A stretch of 64,000 nt of DNA from Allantophomopsis cytisporea (Eukaryota; Ascomycota; Leotiomycetes; Phacidiales; Phacidiaceae), in NCBI GenBank assembly GCA_024752435.1, contig CP103034.1, forward strand, positions 62,001-126,000, read 5' to 3'. The notes beneath the pieces are model-generated. The model made no database searches. It saw only the letters and a list, made by a program, of their open reading frames with translations, and was not told the origin of the DNA. Below, piece by piece: positions 13,345-24,458 of the stretch. The position numbers and the translations under genes were made by a program. Positions within the stretch are counted from its first letter, which is position 1. Each line of letters starts with the position of its first letter.

Positions 13345-14115
13345 GTACACTCCTCAGGCTGACACCAAATTCCTAGCCGTGTAGAAAAGCAGGTATTGTT
13401 ATCTAATGTCAACAACAGTAGCCATTTCTTAGCACCTCTATTTTTCGCAGTTGGTAATGCCTAAAATATCACACTATTCTGAATTTCACCTATTTAAGCA
13501 ACTCATGGAACTACTAAACAAACCCGAGATGGGCGGCACCCACATTTACGAATACCTCTTCCATGTGATATCAATTGCAATTATTCTGGATTCTGCTAAT
13601 CTGAAACAGGTATAAGGAGGCCCGTAACAAAAAATCTATCAGTATTTGAAAATGTTCAGTCCCCATCTAAAGGTGACTTTTTGGGATGTTTTCCCGGAAG
13701 ATACTCGGTAAATCACACCAACACCTGATTTCCTTGAGTGAATAGGTCAGACACTCTACCTTGCTAAGTACGAGAATGATCCTGGGACTTGTCACGGGAT
13801 TAGTAGCATAGATATGAGCGCATCCGCATTTTGCCAAATATCTTTCTTTTTTCAAGCTTCTCCGCTGTTGTGTTGTCCTTACAAGATGAAATGGAGATTG
13901 CTGTCTACTTCAATCTTATCCAAGGGGCTGAACTCAATGCGACGAATTAAGAGTGTTTACAGAGCACCTTTTTCTCAACGACTTTGATATACATTGTAGA
14001 TTAAGCTACAATGCCTACAACCCTATGTATATATCTATAATATCACCCCACCATGTTCATTTTCACTACATCTGTGTGTACCATTTTACTATCTCACCTA
14101 GTGTGTTCCACTAAT
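13345..14115. other. Intergenic with a duplicated dioxygenase tail
   Basis: No intact gene. About 13845-13930 resembles the 3' end of the TauD-type pseudogene at ~15185-15300: the shared order is TTCAAGC...CTGC/GCTG...TTACAAGATG...GAGATT/GAAGATT...ATC..ATCCA.GGGG. It is interrupted by stops. The rest of the interval shows nothing recognisable. Confidence 0.4.
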
Positions 14116-14400
14116 CTACTCCTGGCGGACCTCAAGAGTGTGCCATTCTCTCTCGAGCCTCAAAATATCCTTCACACTATCGATGACACTAGTCTCGAGG
14201 TCGGTGTAAGTTTACTTCTTTCCAAATATATCGTAGCTCTTCCTGGTATTCCAGCCTGTTGGTTTCACATTATCAGGTAAGACTTGGCTGGGGTTTCCTC
14301 CAAAGATCCTTTCTTCTAGCTCAGGAAATTGTTTTCGAATATAGTTTATAACGAGTTGAGGAGTTATAATACCAGACCAAGAGGATGCGCTGACTAGAAG
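14116..14400 (-). pseudogene. NAD-dependent epimerase/reductase, C-terminal fragment
   Basis: The minus-strand translation from about 14390 reads LVINYIRKQFPELEERIFG, then GNPSQVLPDNVKPTGWNTRK and SYDIFGKK. This is the characteristic end of fungal NAD-dependent epimerase/dehydratase (dihydroflavonol-reductase-like) proteins. An in-frame TAA follows at about 14207-14209, after which the normal tail resumes (TYTDLETSVIDSVKDILRLE) to a TAG at 14116. The N-terminal Rossmann GxxGxxG and catalytic YxxxK parts are not found upstream. It is a truncated relic with a premature stop. Confidence 0.5.
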
Positions 14401-15163
14401 CTGCTGGATTCGACAGAGAAAGTATGTGAGCGATGTAGCTACATAGTTGACCCCGCAGATCTGTAACTGCATCCAAACAGCACTTATTACCTGTTCAACA
14501 TGTGAAGAGAGCTTATGCGAACCCATCAACACGAGTATCGTTGACTAACTGCCTCCGCATCTTCAGCTACTGATGCTATCACCTCACCTTACACTCGCCA
14601 TCTTGAATTAAGGGGTCATATTTCCGCCTTTTCCACGTGCCTGAGGAATTCCAAGCCCGAGTTTTCCGTTGGCTGCTCTCGTAGTACTTCTGTATTATCT
14701 CTGGCTCTCCAGATATGCACAAATCCACATGTTTTTTCGTTAGACAAGAGTTCCCATCGGGAGGATGATCACATAAGACGTGATTGCCTATACTTGGGGT
14801 ATGTTTAACACCTGATAAGTGAATCGTGCAAAGCAACTTATGCTTCTCTTAGTTTCTGTGAGTTCTCTTGAGCTCATCTGTGTACTTGGCTGTACGAAAA
14901 TAAGTAATAAAATGTGTTTTTTTTTTGGTTTTTTTTTTTTTTTGTGATTGTGCAGGCCCCCTCCAAATTATTGTTGGATTTCTCTGGGTACCGAGAACAA
15001 AAGACACTCTTGCATGTATCCTCATTCTATCACATCAAGTCAAATCCTAAACCGAAGAAACATTCCAACGACTATAAGATCGCTACATAGAATATCAAAG
15101 GTAGGAGCGGATTCCCATTTTTCCAAATGAGAGGTCTGCGATATATCAGAAGTTGTATCACTA
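14401..15163. other. Intergenic, poly-T tract
   Basis: No gene recognised. A pyrimidine tract of two T runs (10 and 15 T, split by GG) lies at about 14919-14944. Short open frames here have no family features. Confidence 0.35.
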
Positions 15164-16766
15164 CATCCCCACATTATACTTTATCCACGGCCACACCCTT
15201 TTCAAGCCTCTTTGCTGCGGTATCGTCTTTACAAGATGCAGTGAAGATTCCGGTCTGTTTTCTCAACTCATCTTCCTCAATCTCATCCATGGGGTAGGAT
15301 TCTAGCGGGTCATCAAACATAGCCCTGAACTTGTTGTCGATATCTGCTGGAAGCTCGGGAGTAAACTCGCTATCACGAAGCCAGACTCGGAGAAGATCGT
15401 GCGGTTTTGACGCGCTTTCGGTATAGCCACGACGAGCTTGTTGGTAATAAAGATTATTGACCCTGTCGAAGTTAGTGTTGTAAAACTATGCTCATATTAC
15501 ATTGGACTTACCATTGTATATCCCCGATTTCGAGATTAGTCTTAAGACTATATTGCTCTGCAATCCATTGCCATCCACCAAAAGCCTCCCGTTCTTCGAA
15601 TGTCAGAGCAGGATACTCTAAATCACGCTCAGGGACCTGTTGATTGGCACCATCAGTGATCGTTCGTTGGGATCGATTGTGTGTCTCACCTCTCCATAAC
15701 CGATAAACGTTCTGGTGGAAAGGTTCAGATAGAGCTGTTCATTGAGCCAGTGTAACAAGTTTACGCCGTGATCTGGAATGCCTTTCCTATTTATATATTA
15801 GTATGTAGGCATTTCTTGGACTTGAGAGTATATACGCTCTCCAACGGAACTTTCTTTCTGCTAACACACGTAAAATGTCTGGACGATGTTCCGCAAGGTG
15901 ATTATATACTCGCCAGCTGCTTGCAACAGTTGACTCTCCGCCTAACTCTGGAAGTGTCAAAGCCATTAGGCCCACAATTTCGGATCTGGCATCACTATGA
16001 TACATCTGTGCATTTATGTCCTGAGCGATACGTACACCTTGCCTCTGGTACTTGGATCAAGGTGCACAATACTCTAAACTTTGTTAGACTGACCACAATT
16101 GTATGAAGAAGTTTGGACAAACTTTGATGTGGCACAGTCCACGGCCTATGCCCTGAGCTAGACGCTCATCCTCAATCCACGCGTTGATGCCCAGGAAGAT
16201 TATTATTTGTTCGCTCTCGTTGTACCTATCTATTGGAAACCTGCGCAGTATGCTGACCCCTGTGCCATGATAGATGTTGTAAGAAATTTGTCGCAGCGTC
16301 TTACCAAGTGAAGGAAGTGGAAAATTAGTTCTATCAATGGCTGAGAATGGGAGGGAAAGTTTTGAAATGACTGTATATGCCAATCAATAACTACTCATCA
16401 TGATAACACATGAGCGTGATCGGCAGGAAAAGAAAACAGCACCTTCGATGGAGCGTCAATTTCTCCTGTTTCCTTCGTTGTAAGAACTCTTATATATCTC
16501 TCCGCTACCCATGTAATCAGTATCTTGAACTTCTAGACAATATGCGGATAATGTACGATGAGCTTGCAGGTAATTTCCATCCCATACCAGCGGCCTTCTA
16601 GCTTTTCTGGCCATCCAGCTGGAACATCCCCAAAGTCAGTGCCTACCGGATGCGCAGCATTCGCAGCTTCCCATTCATGTTTGACAAAGAGAGTGCCTGG
16701 GGCGTCGGAATATAGTTCGTAGGGGGGAGGTTCAGTGCTGGCATGATGTGTGAAATACCTAAGCAA
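15164..16766 (-). pseudogene. TauD/TfdA-type 2-oxoglutarate dioxygenase, broken
   Basis: Segments in order on the minus strand match fungal TauD/TfdA (sulfonate- or taurine-type) Fe(II)/2-oxoglutarate dioxygenases. They are VPAGWPEKLEGRWYG (~16600), TNFPLPSLGKTLRQISYNIY (~16320), LGINAWIEDERLAQG and GLCHIK (~16150), MYHSDARSEIVGLMALTLPE with the metal-binding HxD (16005), LEIGDIQW (~15515), LLRVWLRDSEF (~15400) and a C-terminal tail to TAA at 15164. There are at least two frame breaks: one just after GRWYGME (~16580), one before DINAQMYHSD (~16025). The distal metal-ligand region reads NLYYQQARRGYT where the family has H-A-R, so the second His is also gone. It is divergent from the MFS pseudogene at 17.4 kb. 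Confidence 0.7.
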
Positions 16767-17382
16767 TACAATGAAAACTAGTTTTGAGGACCAGTACAGG
16801 TTTGTCAGCGTAAAAATGTGAATCTAATATATCTCGAAGTCACAAGGTTGTTTATCTTACGATTTTCTCTTCGCCGAGAGCATACTATAAGGTGCTATGC
16901 ATCGGTGATTGTTCTATTTGCAATTTCTTTAACATATCGCGACATATGAACGGCTCACAGCAACCCACCTATGCCGAAAAACAACCACCGATAAAATTTC
17001 CTTATCTATTCAGATGGAATGACACCTTGTTTGTGTTAGGAGGCTTCTTTCCAGTCTCTTCCTTGCCACAGATCTTAGTATTGCCGAGCACTTATTATGT
17101 ATTCAGATAACCCTTGAGATGCCGATCAGATTCATCTTCTACAAAAGTGGGCTGAAGACTCAAAAATGGTGACTTCTCTCCAAAAGAAGTCCGCAAAGAA
17201 TGTATTTGCACTATCTCATGCTCTACGAATTATTAACAGCACGTCATTGGACTTTGAATCACAGCATTGATATATACTAGAAAGTGGGCAAACGATTTAT
17301 AGTGAGCTCTGTTTAACTGTAGACCAAATTTATATAGTCACCAGTGACACCGGTATTTCTTTTCGGTATATTCCAACTCATC
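16767..17382. other. Intergenic between two divergent pseudogenes
   Basis: This ~600 bp separates the broken dioxygenase (minus) from the broken carrier (plus) and was presumably their shared promoter. Several GATA core sequences (AGATAA or TTATCT type) are visible near 16850-17000, which could once have bound nitrogen or sulfur regulators. No gene is seen. Confidence 0.35.
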
Positions 17383-19295
17383 AAAATGACCACCGACTCT
17401 GCGAATTATACGCCTAGGCCAACTAACTCCTACTTCAGCCGAACATTCTAATTCCTTAGAAAGTAGTAATGGAGGCTTTCGTACCTGGTTTTCGCGGGAT
17501 CCCAAAAATGTAGAACAGAAGCTGCTGTTGAGACTGGACATCTTTGTCATGCAAGACAACCCTTTTGTAGGAATGAGACTGTTCTGATATTTCCATATAG
17601 GTCTTGGGCTTGCTATGGCTACTTTATACGCTTACTGGATACAAGCAACATGTGTTAGTCTTATATTTTATACTATATTACCTAGTCTGATATACTAAAA
17701 TATTCTGTTTCAGCAAATGCATACGTGTCCGGCATGAAAGAGGTGATAACTAGCGAACCTTACTATTATGCTTGGACTTACGACTGACCTTCATGTAGGA
17801 CCTTGGTATTCAGGGTGACGAATATAACCTCTTCTCAACATCCTGGACAGTTGGTTACATTGTCGGCATGATCCCTTCTCAAATTATTTTCACAAGAGTC
17901 CGTTCCTCGACCTGGTTACCTTTTGCAGAACTCATCTGGGCCATCATTACCTTCTGTTTCGCGGCAGTCAAAACACCGCAACAAGTCTATGCTATGAAAT
18001 TCCTGATTGGACTTTTTGAATCGCTTTTCTATGTAGGTGCTATGACTCTCCTTGGAAATTGGTATACACCAAAAGGTAAGTTACTACATTGACCAAGAAG
18101 ACTTTACTCTGCTGCAAACACTAATATAGACGTCTACTAGAACTTGCAACTCGAGCAGGAATTTTCTATTCCGCCTCTTTCGCCGCAAACATGTTCTCTG
18201 GGTACCTCCAGGCTGCAGTCTACTCTGGTCTTGATGGCTCTGGTCATCTTTCCGGATGGCGCTGGCTTTTCATCATATGCGGTGTCATCACTGTACCTGG
18301 ATCCATCTGGGGCTTCTTTGCTGTTCCTGACAGTCCATATGACTCCAAGGTTTTCTATCTAAGCAAAGAGCAAGTCGCTCTTGCGAAGGCCAGAATGACC
18401 AGGGAGAAGCGCGAACCATTTGAAGGGATTGGACTGCAAACATTCAAGAGTATTCTTGCGAAACCATTCACTTAGGTCTTTACGATCAACTACATGTGAG
18501 TCTACCTTCCCATGAAAAACAAGGAATCGATGATCTGATTTTCTTCTAGATTTTTCTGTCTAGACACGTCTCCTCCATCTTACTTTGGTATCTATCCCAA
18601 GTCACTTGGTATCTTCACTGATCCGCAAATTAACACGTAATCACCCTACTTCAACGATGTTTGATTCATGTCAATATACTCAAGCTGTCAGGATCCCTAC
18701 TGCCGGCTAAGCGTTCGGCTTCCTATCAACTATTATCTTCGGTTTCATCTCCGATAAGCTGCAGAACCGCACTTTTGTTGCCCTGGCAGTGACCTTGATG
18801 AATTTGGTATCCACCACTTTGCTTTCTGCGAACAAATCTATAGCGGGTAATTTCATTGGTTATATCCTTAACCCGGGCACATATGTCTATGGTCCCTTGA
18901 TGATTGTAGGGAAACATACCTGTAACAACAAATTCTCGTCTCTCGCTGACACTGATTAGACTTTTTGGCCGAGGTTTTTACGACTCGCAGATGAGCGTGC
19001 CTTGATATTAGGGGTCGCGCAGACCATGGGCGCGACGTTTAGTACCTGGGTGCCGCTTCTTATATTCAATACTAGAACCCAAGCGCCTTTATTTAAAACC
19101 GGATATCTTGTTATAACAATTACGGACTTAGCACAAGCGGGTGGAGTTGTCGTATTGTGGTATCTAGGCAAGAAAATAGTGAAGGATTCTCAGGAAACAG
19201 CAGATCAAGAAACTGAAGTAGAGCCAACTGCAGCTGTGCTCAACTATGGCAAGGACGTATCGGTTTCGATGCAGGAATGCACAAAGTCAGTGTAG
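17383..19295 (+). pseudogene. MFS carrier, allantoate permease/DAL5 (ACS) family, broken
   Basis: The reading, joined across normal short introns, gives family hallmarks: WFSRDPKNVEQKLLLRLD, CYGYFIRLLDTSN, NAYVSGMKEDLGI, STSWTVGYIVGMIPSQIIF, ESLFYVGAMTLLGNWYTP, GWRWLFIICG and DERALILGVAQTMGATFSTW. At least four lesions exist: a frameshift in the first exon (~17385-17450), TAG at 18473-18475 where the family has Trp, TAA at 18708-18710 inside the PTAG.AFGFLSTIIFG helix, and a frame slip at about 18985-18995. The Trp-to-TAG change is a G-to-A transition. The gene cannot encode a full 12-helix carrier. Confidence 0.75.
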
Positions 19296-19982
19296 ATGGT
19301 TCTGATCGCCAATATCTTCCTTGTTGGGTCTTTTCACCATATCAAAATTCATCAAAGGGTGTTATTTTCAGCCAAGGACTGTGAAAGAGTGACTCCCACA
19401 GTTCGGAATTTCTTTGCCGAAATCATGTTTGAAAGACCAAAATTTCATAGGTCTAAATCATAAACCTTAGTGTTACCTGAAGATTTAATTATTCAAGTTT
19501 CGTAGGATTTATGTACTACGTATGTGTGTGTATATGTTTACATGGCATCTCGATTTTTGCTAGATTTTAATTGTTTATGCTAAATCAATAATCGATAATA
19601 CTTCACTCAAATTATATGAAGCCCCAAAGTCCTTAGATTATGATTGGTCTACAAATACTCGTTGATCCACTTAAGTTCAATTCACAAAAAGGTACTTAGT
19701 CCGAAAACATACATGGCAAGATGCATCTTCACTCTCGTAACCTGCTTCACTGTGGGCGATCTACATGTTTTTGACACATTGTTCTTGTAGTCAATGATCT
19801 TTTGCGCATGTTCTCTTAGTACAATACCTTTCCGTTCGCGGGGTTTTAGCGTAAGAAAGCCCGCCAGGTTGCTCGGCAATACCTTTCACCGAGAAGTTGA
19901 ACTTTTGTGCGCAAAGCTCAATATTGTCACTGCCACATCCTCATCCAATTTACGCCGTGTTAAACCTATACAAAAATTTAAT
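19296..19982. other. Intergenic, promoter of the tRNA methyltransferase gene
   Basis: No gene seen. The part nearest 19983 should hold the TRM4 promoter; the left part is AT-rich. Confidence 0.35.
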
Positions 19983-22849
19983 ATGGCACGAGGAGGTCGC
20001 GGAGTGAGTAAAATTATCATGATCATAATAGCGCCAACTAACAGAGATAGGGTAAACGCGGTCGTGGCAGAGGCGGTCGAGGTGGTGGAGGTGGTGGACG
20101 AGATAATCGTGATAATCGAGTCAGTTACGGCGAGATCGACAAGAACAACGAGAAATTCCAGAAATACTACGACACTGTCCTCGGTGTGCCAGAGGAGGAA
20201 AGACAAGTTTTTTGGGATGCTTTGAGAAGAGAGCTCCCCAACAGTTTCCGTTTTGCTGGATCCAAAGGTCATGCTCTCGCTGTTCAAAAACTTCTCAAAT
20301 CTAGATATATTCCGGAGATCACTACCATCGAACACTATGACGGATCCAAGGTCGAAGCACCAACTCCAGTGCCATGGTATCCGGACGAATTGGCATGGTC
20401 AATGACCACTCCAAAGAACGTCGTTAGACGGTTCCCACCTTTCGCGGCTTTCCAGAAATACTTGGTCTCAGAGACCAGCGTTGGCAACATCAGCAGACAG
20501 GAGGTCGTCAGTATGATCCCTCCGTTGGTTATGGATATTGAGCCAGGTATGACTGTTCTCGACATGTGTGCTGCTCCAGGCAGCAAGGCCGCTCAATTGC
20601 TTGAAATGGTCCACAAGGGAGAGGAAGATAGAATGCGACAGTCCCTGAGAAAACATGCGAAGGAAGATGGCCGCGAAATGAGCCCAAGCTACATCGAAGG
20701 TACTGATGGCGAAATGGAACTCGATGGAGGTGATTATGGACGTACCACAGGCTTGTTGATAGCCAATGATTCCGACTACAAGCGTAGTCACATGCTCATT
20801 CATCAATTGAAGCGCCTTTCTTCACCGAATCTCATTGTCACCAATCACGATGCTACAATGTTCCCTTCCATCAAACTTCCTTCCACTCCGGAAAATCCAT
20901 CGGCCAACAGATACCTGAAGTTTGACCGAATTCTAGCCGATGTTCCATGCTCAGGAGATGGTACTTGCAGAAAAAACCCAAATCTGTGGAATGACTGGAA
21001 CCCAGGAAACGCGCTTGGGCTCTACGTTACACAAGTCAGAATCTTAGTCAGAGCTTTGCAGATGCTCAAGGCTGGTGGAAGAGTTGTCTACTCTACCTGC
21101 AGCATGAATCCTGTAGAGAATGAGGCAGTCGTTGCTTCCGCAATCGAGAGATGCGGTGGTCTCGAGAAGGTACAGATTATCGACAGCAGTGACAGACTTT
21201 CTGGTCTCAAGCGTGCTGACGGACTCCATAACTGGAGCGTAATGGACAAAAACGGTTCCATGTTTGAGAGCTGGCAACAATTGCAGGACGAAGTATCTAA
21301 AAACGGATCTGGTGTCACGTCTGGAAAGCTCGTTGAAGGAATGTTCCCACCGACAGGAGATTTGGCCGAGAACTTGCATCTTGAACGTTGTATGAGAGTT
21401 TACGCTCACCAGCAGGATACTGGTGGTTTTTTCATCACTGTGCTCCAAAAGATGACAGAGTTCAAGGCCAAGCCAGAGTCTGACACCAAGTCATACAACC
21501 CTAAACCAAAAATCACTGCTATAGTTGATGAAATCAACGCGAAGCCAGCACCAAAGGCAGGCGAGAACGTTGCCCCAAAGATTGAGGCAGCAGACGAATT
21601 GACCCACCCTGAGACAATGTTCACTGATGATGCTGTTGCGCCAGTTGTTCGACAAAATACTGAGGCCGAGGGTCCAACACCGGTCATCGGAGAGAAGAGA
21701 GAACGTGAGGAGGAAGAAATCGATGCGGAAGTCAGCACAAAGAAGCTTAAAACACGCGATGAATTGGATGAGCCGGCACCAAACGGTCTCGCTGATAGGA
21801 ATGTTCATTTCCCCCCACCACCTGGTGCTGAATTGGATCTCACCACAAGACCTGGCGACCAGCGATCAGATTCTACATCCCAGCCACCACGGAATAAAAA
21901 TCCAAGACAGCACCAGTTTGAGGAGCCATTCAAGTACATCTCCGGAGAGCATGAAGAGGTCAACGGTATTGCTGAGTTCTATAAACTCTCACCAAGATTC
22001 CCACGTGACCGATTCTTAGTACGAAATGCGTCTGGAGATCCAGTTAAGACGATCTACTACACTTCTGCCTTGATTCGTGATATCCTTGTTGAGAACGAAG
22101 GCAAGGGAATCAAGTTCATTCATGCGGGTGTGAAGATGTTCATGAGACAAGATGTCCAGGCCGAGGGTGTTTGCAGATGGCGTATTCAATCCGAGGGTAT
22201 GCCTATCCTCGAAGGCTATGTTGGTGAAGAGCGTGTAGTGCGTCTCTACAAGAAGGAGACACTTCGCAAACTTCTCATTGAGATGTTTCCCAAGGTTACC
22301 GACGGTGGCTGGCAGGAGCTTGGTGAAATTGGCGAGCGGGTTAGAGACATCCAGATGGGATGCTGTGTCCTTCGTATTGAGCCAAGCGATGCTGAGGATG
22401 GGTTCGATGAGCGCATGGTTATGCCTCTTTGGAGAAGTTTACACTCCCTCAATCTTATGCTTGCCAAGGAAGACCGCACAGCTATGTTGTTGCGTATATA
22501 CAACGACAACAGCCCGCTCATCAACAATTCTAAGAACGCACAGCGCCAGGCTGACCCAGCTGATCCAGCCACGCCTGAGGTTGCTTCTGGATTCAAGGTT
22601 GAAGATGGAGAGGTCAAGGTAGACGTTGGATCATCCATTGAGGCTACTGCTGTGGTGGATGAAGCTGGTGCCAATGTTGAGATCAAGCCTGGTCCTTACG
22701 ACACTGTTGTCGCTGCCAAGGACGATGTTGCTCTCAAAGGTACTGATGTGAAGGCGGACAAGATCAATAAGGGAGAGGAAACTGGTGGACCAGAGGGTCA
22801 GCTTAATGGCACTGGTGGAGTCGAGGAGCAGTTGGGAAGCGTTTCATAA
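19983..22849 (+). CDS. TRM4/NCL1: tRNA (cytosine-5-)-methyltransferase, NSUN2/Trm4 family
   Basis: Nuclear enzyme that makes 5-methylcytosine in tRNAs. 939 residues in two exons (19983-20003, 20051-22849); the first encodes only MARGGRG. The N-terminus is an RGG-rich RNA-binding tail. The AdoMet-binding motif I (VLDMCAAPGSKAAQLLEM) is near residue 178. Motif IV, DVPCSGDGTCRKN, carries one catalytic Cys (~307), and motif VI, YSTCSMNPVENEAVV, carries the second (~356), both as expected for m5C RNA methyltransferases. An acidic, low-complexity linker (~480-600) and a C-terminal domain (LSPRFPRDRFLVRNASG, CCVLRIEP) match fungal Trm4. It is longer than yeast Ncl1 (684 aa), mostly through the linker and tail. 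Intact. Confidence 0.93.
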
Positions 22850-23122
22850 ATCAAAAGTTTGAGCTATTTCGGTATATATCACAAAACTCAATATGTAACA
22901 TAACATCCGCAACAGGAGTTCATGGAGAGACTTGCCAGTTTTGGGACAAAAGCACAATAGACGGGATTAGGACATGGCCGTATATTTCTTTACATAGCTT
23001 GAATACCACCCGATTCTGAATTTATGAGCAATGCTCACATGTGATGCCCAACGCCACAGCTGATGCTTTTCCCACATACGCCCTATAAACTCCCGTGAAA
23101 AAGACCTTCCCAGACAAACTAT

Positions 23123-23956
23123 TCAGACGCAGAGTCTGTAACTGGCATAACGCCCAGCAGTCTCAGACTTTCGAATGATCTTAACAACCTGACCACGTCT
23201 CAATCCTAAATATCTTGCGACTGGGTCTCCAACCTGGATACGAGGAAGTTGAGTATCCTTCAATCGATATCGCTGCAAAAGCTTTGCCTTCTCCTCCTTG
23301 CTGAGCATAACGTGCTTTGGAACCAGTTCGTGATGGGTGATGTTAACCAGCAAATCCTGCTCGACGAAACACTCAATTCTGGTCTCGGATGCGACAGCTG
23401 GAATAATCTTGAGGGCAGCTGGAGTGATGTTGACATTGGTGACAAGGATGCCGGTGTGGAAATTGTTGGTCGTAAGATGATGGGCGAAGTTTCTCATCTG
23501 TTTGATTCCCACCGAAGTATCTGGCAAGAATTCCACCCAAATGGTACCGACATCTGCTTTTGGAGGATCCGGGTTCTCAGTGGTCGCCGGAGTGGAGTAC
23601 TTTGTGATCATCTCTTGGCTAGGACGTGCAGAAAAGTTCATCTTTCGGCGACTGCAAAGATGTTAGTGTGACTGTTCATTTGCGATTGAGGTCCGTCAGC
23701 GACAAACGTACTCAGGCTGTCCATCTCCTCCAGAGTATGTGTTTCTGAAATCGTCAAGGGAGATTCGGACCTCATCTTCGGCCAATTCGTAACCCTACGA
23801 GAAGTATTAGATGGCTTTCTACACCTCGAATTTGCCCTATGAATGGCATACCCTATCTTGGACCATCTCGTGAACTGTTCTCCATGCGCGCCAGAGTCTG
23901 GCAAACTCGCGCTCGACATCCGCCCTTTGCTTTTCCCTGATCGCGTCGGCAGACAT
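23123..23956 (-). CDS. RPB5: DNA-directed RNA polymerases I, II and III subunit RPABC1 (Rpb5)
   Basis: Shared subunit of the three nuclear RNA polymerases. 238 residues in three exons: 23956-23852, 23794-23712 and 23651-23123. The N-terminal jaw domain begins LWRAWRTVHEMVQDRGYELAEDE. The C-terminal assembly domain is nearly invariant: HELVPKHVMLSKEEKAKLL, RYRLKDTQLPRIQVGDPVA, RYLGLRRGQVVKIIRKSE and a terminal GRYASYRLCV. Length is slightly above yeast Rpb5 (215 aa). The start is the only ATG giving the conserved N-terminus. It is divergent from the BFR1 gene. Confidence 0.95.
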
Positions 23957-24458
23957 GTTGTTGGGTTAAAATTGCTATCTCAGGAGCTCGAAGAAGGGCA
24001 GTTGGAAAGATAGTCGACAGCGAGTACTGTTGTGTAATCGAAGATATACTCGTGGTTGTTTCTTTCTGCCTCACACTCCACGACCTTCAAAGCTTAGCCA
24101 AAAAGTTCGCGACGGATTTCTGTAGAATGGCGCTAAGCCCGCAACCGCAGTTTCTCCGGCCCCGGAGCGCGCTAAGCATTTACTCGCGAACATTCACAGT
24201 GGGCGGCCTGGGAAAATGTGAAGGTGTCCCTGGAATTCTACGGTGACTGTAGTTATTCTCTTACACCGAATTACCACCTCAACCAACTCCAGCTACTCTT
24301 CCTCTTCCTCTTTTTCTCTCCTCCTTCTCCTCTTGTACTCTTGTTCTATATACAACAATTAACTCCGTTATTTGGTTGTTAATTCCTGCATTGCATCGCA
24401 ATAGCATATATATCTTCATCTTTCGATTCGGTTGACCTACTCTTCGGTTTCCTCCAAA
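23957..24458. promoter_or_regulatory. Divergent promoter of RPB5 and BFR1-like genes
   Basis: About 500 bp between two divergently transcribed housekeeping genes. A long pyrimidine (CT-rich) tract at about 24292-24346 lies just before the BFR1-like ATG on its coding strand, the usual core-promoter signature of highly expressed filamentous-fungal genes. Confidence 0.5.

Noticed and set aside
13667..13855. Possible small minus-strand gene
   Set aside because: It overlaps the duplicated dioxygenase tail and has no family features of its own.
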